In this document: positions 63,501-64,000 of the stretch, one piece after another
Layout of the letters: every line of letters begins with the position of its first letter
How positions within the stretch are numbered: position 1 is the stretch's first letter
Assembly: GCA_911728455.2 (NCBI GenBank)
Contig: OU452223.1
Span: forward strand, 1,550,001 to 1,614,000
DNA from: Marthasterias glacialis
Lineage: Eukaryota; Echinodermata; Asteroidea; Forcipulatida; Asteriidae
Reading direction: 5' to 3'
DNA length: 64,000 nucleotides
Notes under the pieces: generated by a model
Databases searched by the model: none
The model's input: only the letters and a program-made list of their open reading frames with translations
Told to the model about the DNA's origin: nothing
Made by a program: the position numbers and the translations under genes

Positions 63501-64000
63501 AGGCTGCTACGTGTGTGCTGGACCGAAGCCAGCAAAAAAAAAAAAAAAACAAAAAAAAAACGCCGAAAAAAGAAGTCGGCAGCGCCACTGCCAATAACTC
63601 CAAAAATAATAGGGCTAGAGAGAAATTTCTTGTACCTGGAGTTAGCTGCCATAGTCTTGCATCCGAAAATTGTGTTTTCCTGGCCAGCCAGGGCCAACTT
63701 CCGCCTTGAAACGACCAGGGAGCGGGGCTACTCAGAATGCGCTTCAAACGCATGTCTAATGGCACTTTTGTACACGAAGCTGTAACAGAGTGAAAACAAG
63801 ACTTAGCAACGACTCTTTCTCCCAAAGTATTGGCGGGAAACTAACAAGTTTGACACTGTTGGAAAGCCCTGCTCATGGGCTTTCCGAAAATACCGGTCTT
63901 GGAGCTGTGGGATAAACAGGGAGGATGCCAGCGACTGCGGAGTGAGGACACCCTGAAAATGGCCAGTACATACGGCCATGGTGTGTGTACGTGAACAATA
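60303..64000. repeat. Right end of window, mixed monomers, array continues
   Basis: Anchors are at 60303, 60807, 61310, 61810, 62310, 62811, 63311 and about 63815; the last monomer is cut by the window end. ACTCTCTCTCCC marks 59803, 60303 and 62310. GAGCAGTGGG recurs at about 61400 and 61900, and AGAATTGG at about 61821 and 63322. The A run near 63533 has one C. There is no sign of an array boundary. Confidence 0.75.

Larger units (their letters stand above)
1..64000. repeat. Satellite DNA array, about 500-bp monomer, about 128 copies
   Basis: The same sequence recurs head to tail across the entire window, always in the same orientation. The anchor CTATCTCCC (or a one- to two-base variant) is found at 86, 586, 1086, 1586, 2086 and so on to about 63815, at spacings of 499-506 bp. 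Exceptions are a few rearranged monomers near 4.05, 5.1, 5.7, 46.4, 48.8 and 49.3 kb. Monomers are alike at roughly the 90-99% level by eye. Length differences come mostly from an A-rich tract in the middle of the monomer. No unique flank, gene, RNA gene or inserted mobile element interrupts the array, and both window ends cut through monomers. Long arrays of this kind are typical of eukaryotic constitutive heterochromatin. Which chromosomal domain this is cannot be read from the window. Confidence 0.98.

Noticed and set aside
86-64000. Hundreds of open reading frames of 60-170 codons on both strands
   Set aside because: They repeat because the DNA repeats, shift frame with A-tract length, overlap in several frames, contain homopolymer-derived K or F runs and match no protein family I recognise. 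None is annotated as a gene.
1-64000. CRISPR array
   Set aside because: The repeats are 500 bp and contiguous, with no unique spacers and no cas genes.
1-64000. rDNA intergenic spacer or histone-type gene cluster
   Set aside because: No rRNA or coding unit occurs in 64 kb.

Overview
The whole 64 kb window is one uninterrupted head-to-tail tandem array of a satellite DNA with a monomer of about 500 bp. By counting a conserved anchor (CTATCTCCC and close variants) I find about 128 monomers plus two 111-bp partial reiterations. The first and last bases both lie inside monomers, so neither edge of the array is present and the true array is longer. I see no protein-coding gene, rRNA, tRNA, unique spacer or inserted transposon. 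Long satellite arrays with higher-order structure, AATAAA-rich A tracts and no genes point to a eukaryotic chromosome, most likely heterochromatin (pericentromeric, centromeric or subtelomeric). I cannot name the species. An animal is my guess, not a demonstration.

The monomer has a reproducible internal plan. From the anchor it runs: an E2F-type GCGGGAAA motif, a perfect 9-bp hairpin with a 7-nt loop, a smaller ATGGCC/GGCCAT dyad, a TGCTGG/CCAGCA hairpin, an A-rich tract (either A7 plus TAAA units or a pure run of about 24-31 A), a GCCGA/TCGGC hairpin overlapping a GGCAG/CTGCC one, a CTGGCCAG palindrome, and an ATGCG/CGCAT hairpin. About 22 CpGs per monomer persist, so CpG is not strongly depleted.

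Layout: 1 to about 4050 is a divergent subfamily field in which two monomer types are interspersed, closing at a monomer with a 40-bp deletion. About 4700-6260 is a 611-bp-period rearrangement whose breakpoint falls in the loop of the main hairpin. About 6.3-37.3 kb is a patchwork of short higher-order repeats: dimers near 1000, 1002 and 1010 bp and trimers near 1500 and 1507 bp. 37333-45354 holds two near-identical 8-monomer units of 4011 bp each. 45.4-50.8 kb is irregular, with a 79-bp deletion and a paired 9-bp deletion. 50.8-64 kb is another patchwork carrying variants seen only at this end.

The sequence is best read as a record of unequal exchange, template switching and local homogenisation. 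The minus strand is open over long stretches in more than one frame, but the monomer length is not a multiple of three and A-tract length changes shift the frame freely, so I do not call any of these as genes. The most interesting points are the E2F-core motif retained in nearly every monomer, the almost invariant hairpin used as a rearrangement breakpoint, and the 4011-bp octamer.
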